Shown here in pieces: positions 6,967-7,089 of a stretch of DNA of 7,089 nucleotides. Location: assembly GCA_900754275.1 (NCBI GenBank), contig CAAECF010000092.1, positions 1 to 7,089 on the forward strand, given 5' to 3'. The translations under genes and the position numbers were made by a program. Within the stretch, counting starts at the first letter, position 1. Each line of letters opens with the position of its first letter. The notes under the pieces were generated by a model. It had not been told where the DNA came from and searched no databases. It worked only from the letters and a program-made list of their open reading frames with translations. Origin of the DNA: an uncultured Collinsella sp. (GTDB lineage: Bacteria; Actinomycetota; Coriobacteriia; Coriobacteriales; Coriobacteriaceae).

Positions 6967-6996
6967 GTTATAAAACACAGCTACTATGTGAGACAA
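6967..6996 (-). promoter_or_regulatory. Possible distal tandem promoter for the acpS operon
   Basis: On the minus strand TTGTCT (6991-6996, 4 of 6) and TATAAC (6967-6972, 5 of 6) are again 18 bases apart, 36 bases upstream of the proximal pair. The spacer carries CACA-N7-TGTG (6976-6990), an imperfect dyad that could be an operator or chance. The repeated arrangement suggests two tandem promoters, but A/T-rich intergenic DNA yields such matches readily. Confidence 0.35.
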
Positions 6997-7010
6997 AAGC
7001 CCGCAAACGC

Positions 7011-7040
7011 AAAAAAGGGGGAGGCCGCGAGGCCTCCCCC
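7011..7040 (-). terminator. Intrinsic terminator of the upstream minus-strand transcript
   Basis: A perfect 10-bp inverted repeat (7017-7026 with 7031-7040) encloses a 4-base loop. Read on the minus strand the GC-rich stem is followed directly by six T (7011-7016), the classic Rho-independent layout. It ends a transcript entering from the right edge and insulates the acpS promoters just downstream. On the plus strand the stem is followed only by TTCTC, so termination there would be weak. Confidence 0.88.
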
Positions 7041-7089
7041 TTCTCAGTTCAAGCGTACGGCTCGGTGCCGTCCACCGGTCAGCGGCGCC
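7041..7089 (-). other. Unresolved 3' end of an upstream gene or RNA
   Basis: The 49 bases before the terminator are too few to identify. One minus-strand frame is open from the edge to a TGA at 7044-7046, four bases before the stem, and would end a protein in RAVRLN. Another frame stops at 7079-7081. Either could be the C-terminus of a neighbouring gene, or this could be the end of a structured RNA. I cannot choose. Confidence 0.3.

Noticed and set aside
7063..7077. Small hairpin CGGTG-N5-CACCG before the terminator
   Set aside because: A five-pair stem overlapping an alternative five-pair stem (7057-7071) is readily found by chance in GC-rich DNA, and the surrounding gene is unknown.
7044..7089. 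Leader-peptide plus attenuator arrangement controlling acpS
   Set aside because: A 9-codon frame ends just before the terminator, but promoter-like sequence lies after the terminator and no antiterminator partner is visible; an ordinary end of the upstream gene is simpler.

Overview
The window is a compact chromosomal block of six housekeeping genes, all read on the minus strand from right to left and packed so tightly that one polycistronic message is the natural reading. In order of transcription they are: holo-ACP synthase (acpS), bifunctional NAD(P)H-hydrate repair enzyme (nnr), alanine racemase (alr), a family-4 iron-sulfur uracil-DNA glycosylase, TsaE, and one long chain carrying TsaB, a RimI-type acetyltransferase and TsaD. 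Gene junctions run from a 14-base overlap to a 12-base gap. I see no insertion sequence, phage gene, CRISPR array, tRNA or rRNA.

The organism looks like a moderately high-GC actinobacterium, most likely of the class Coriobacteriia (Collinsella-like). This is inferred from the fused TsaB-RimI-TsaD chain as I recall it from that group, the gene order and the codon use; it is not proved by the window. Hand-counted 60-base blocks give about 50-52% GC in acpS and nnr, 63% in one alr block, and 55-77% in the TsaB-RimI-TsaD gene.

Layout: bases 7041-7089 are the unresolved tail of whatever lies upstream. Bases 7011-7040 form a strong minus-strand intrinsic terminator (perfect 10-bp stem plus six T). 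Bases 6924-6996 hold one or two sigma70/SigA-like promoters for the operon. Bases 78-6901 are the six genes. Bases 1-77 are non-coding or unresolved sequence with a weak hairpin.

How the genes fit together: acpS activates acyl carrier protein for lipid synthesis, nnr repairs hydrated NAD(P)H, alr supplies D-alanine for the cell wall, the glycosylase removes uracil from DNA, and TsaE with TsaB-TsaD makes the t6A37 modification of ANN-decoding tRNAs. The fused RimI-like domain probably acetylates the N-terminus of ribosomal protein S18. Four genes share an AGGAG/GGAGG site exactly five bases before ATG; alr and the fusion gene lack it and probably depend on translational coupling.

I do not find a previously undescribed system. 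The points most worth a second look are the triple fusion with an apparently intact acetyltransferase active site, and the AcpS with an unusual active-site loop and a roughly 50-residue C-terminal tail.
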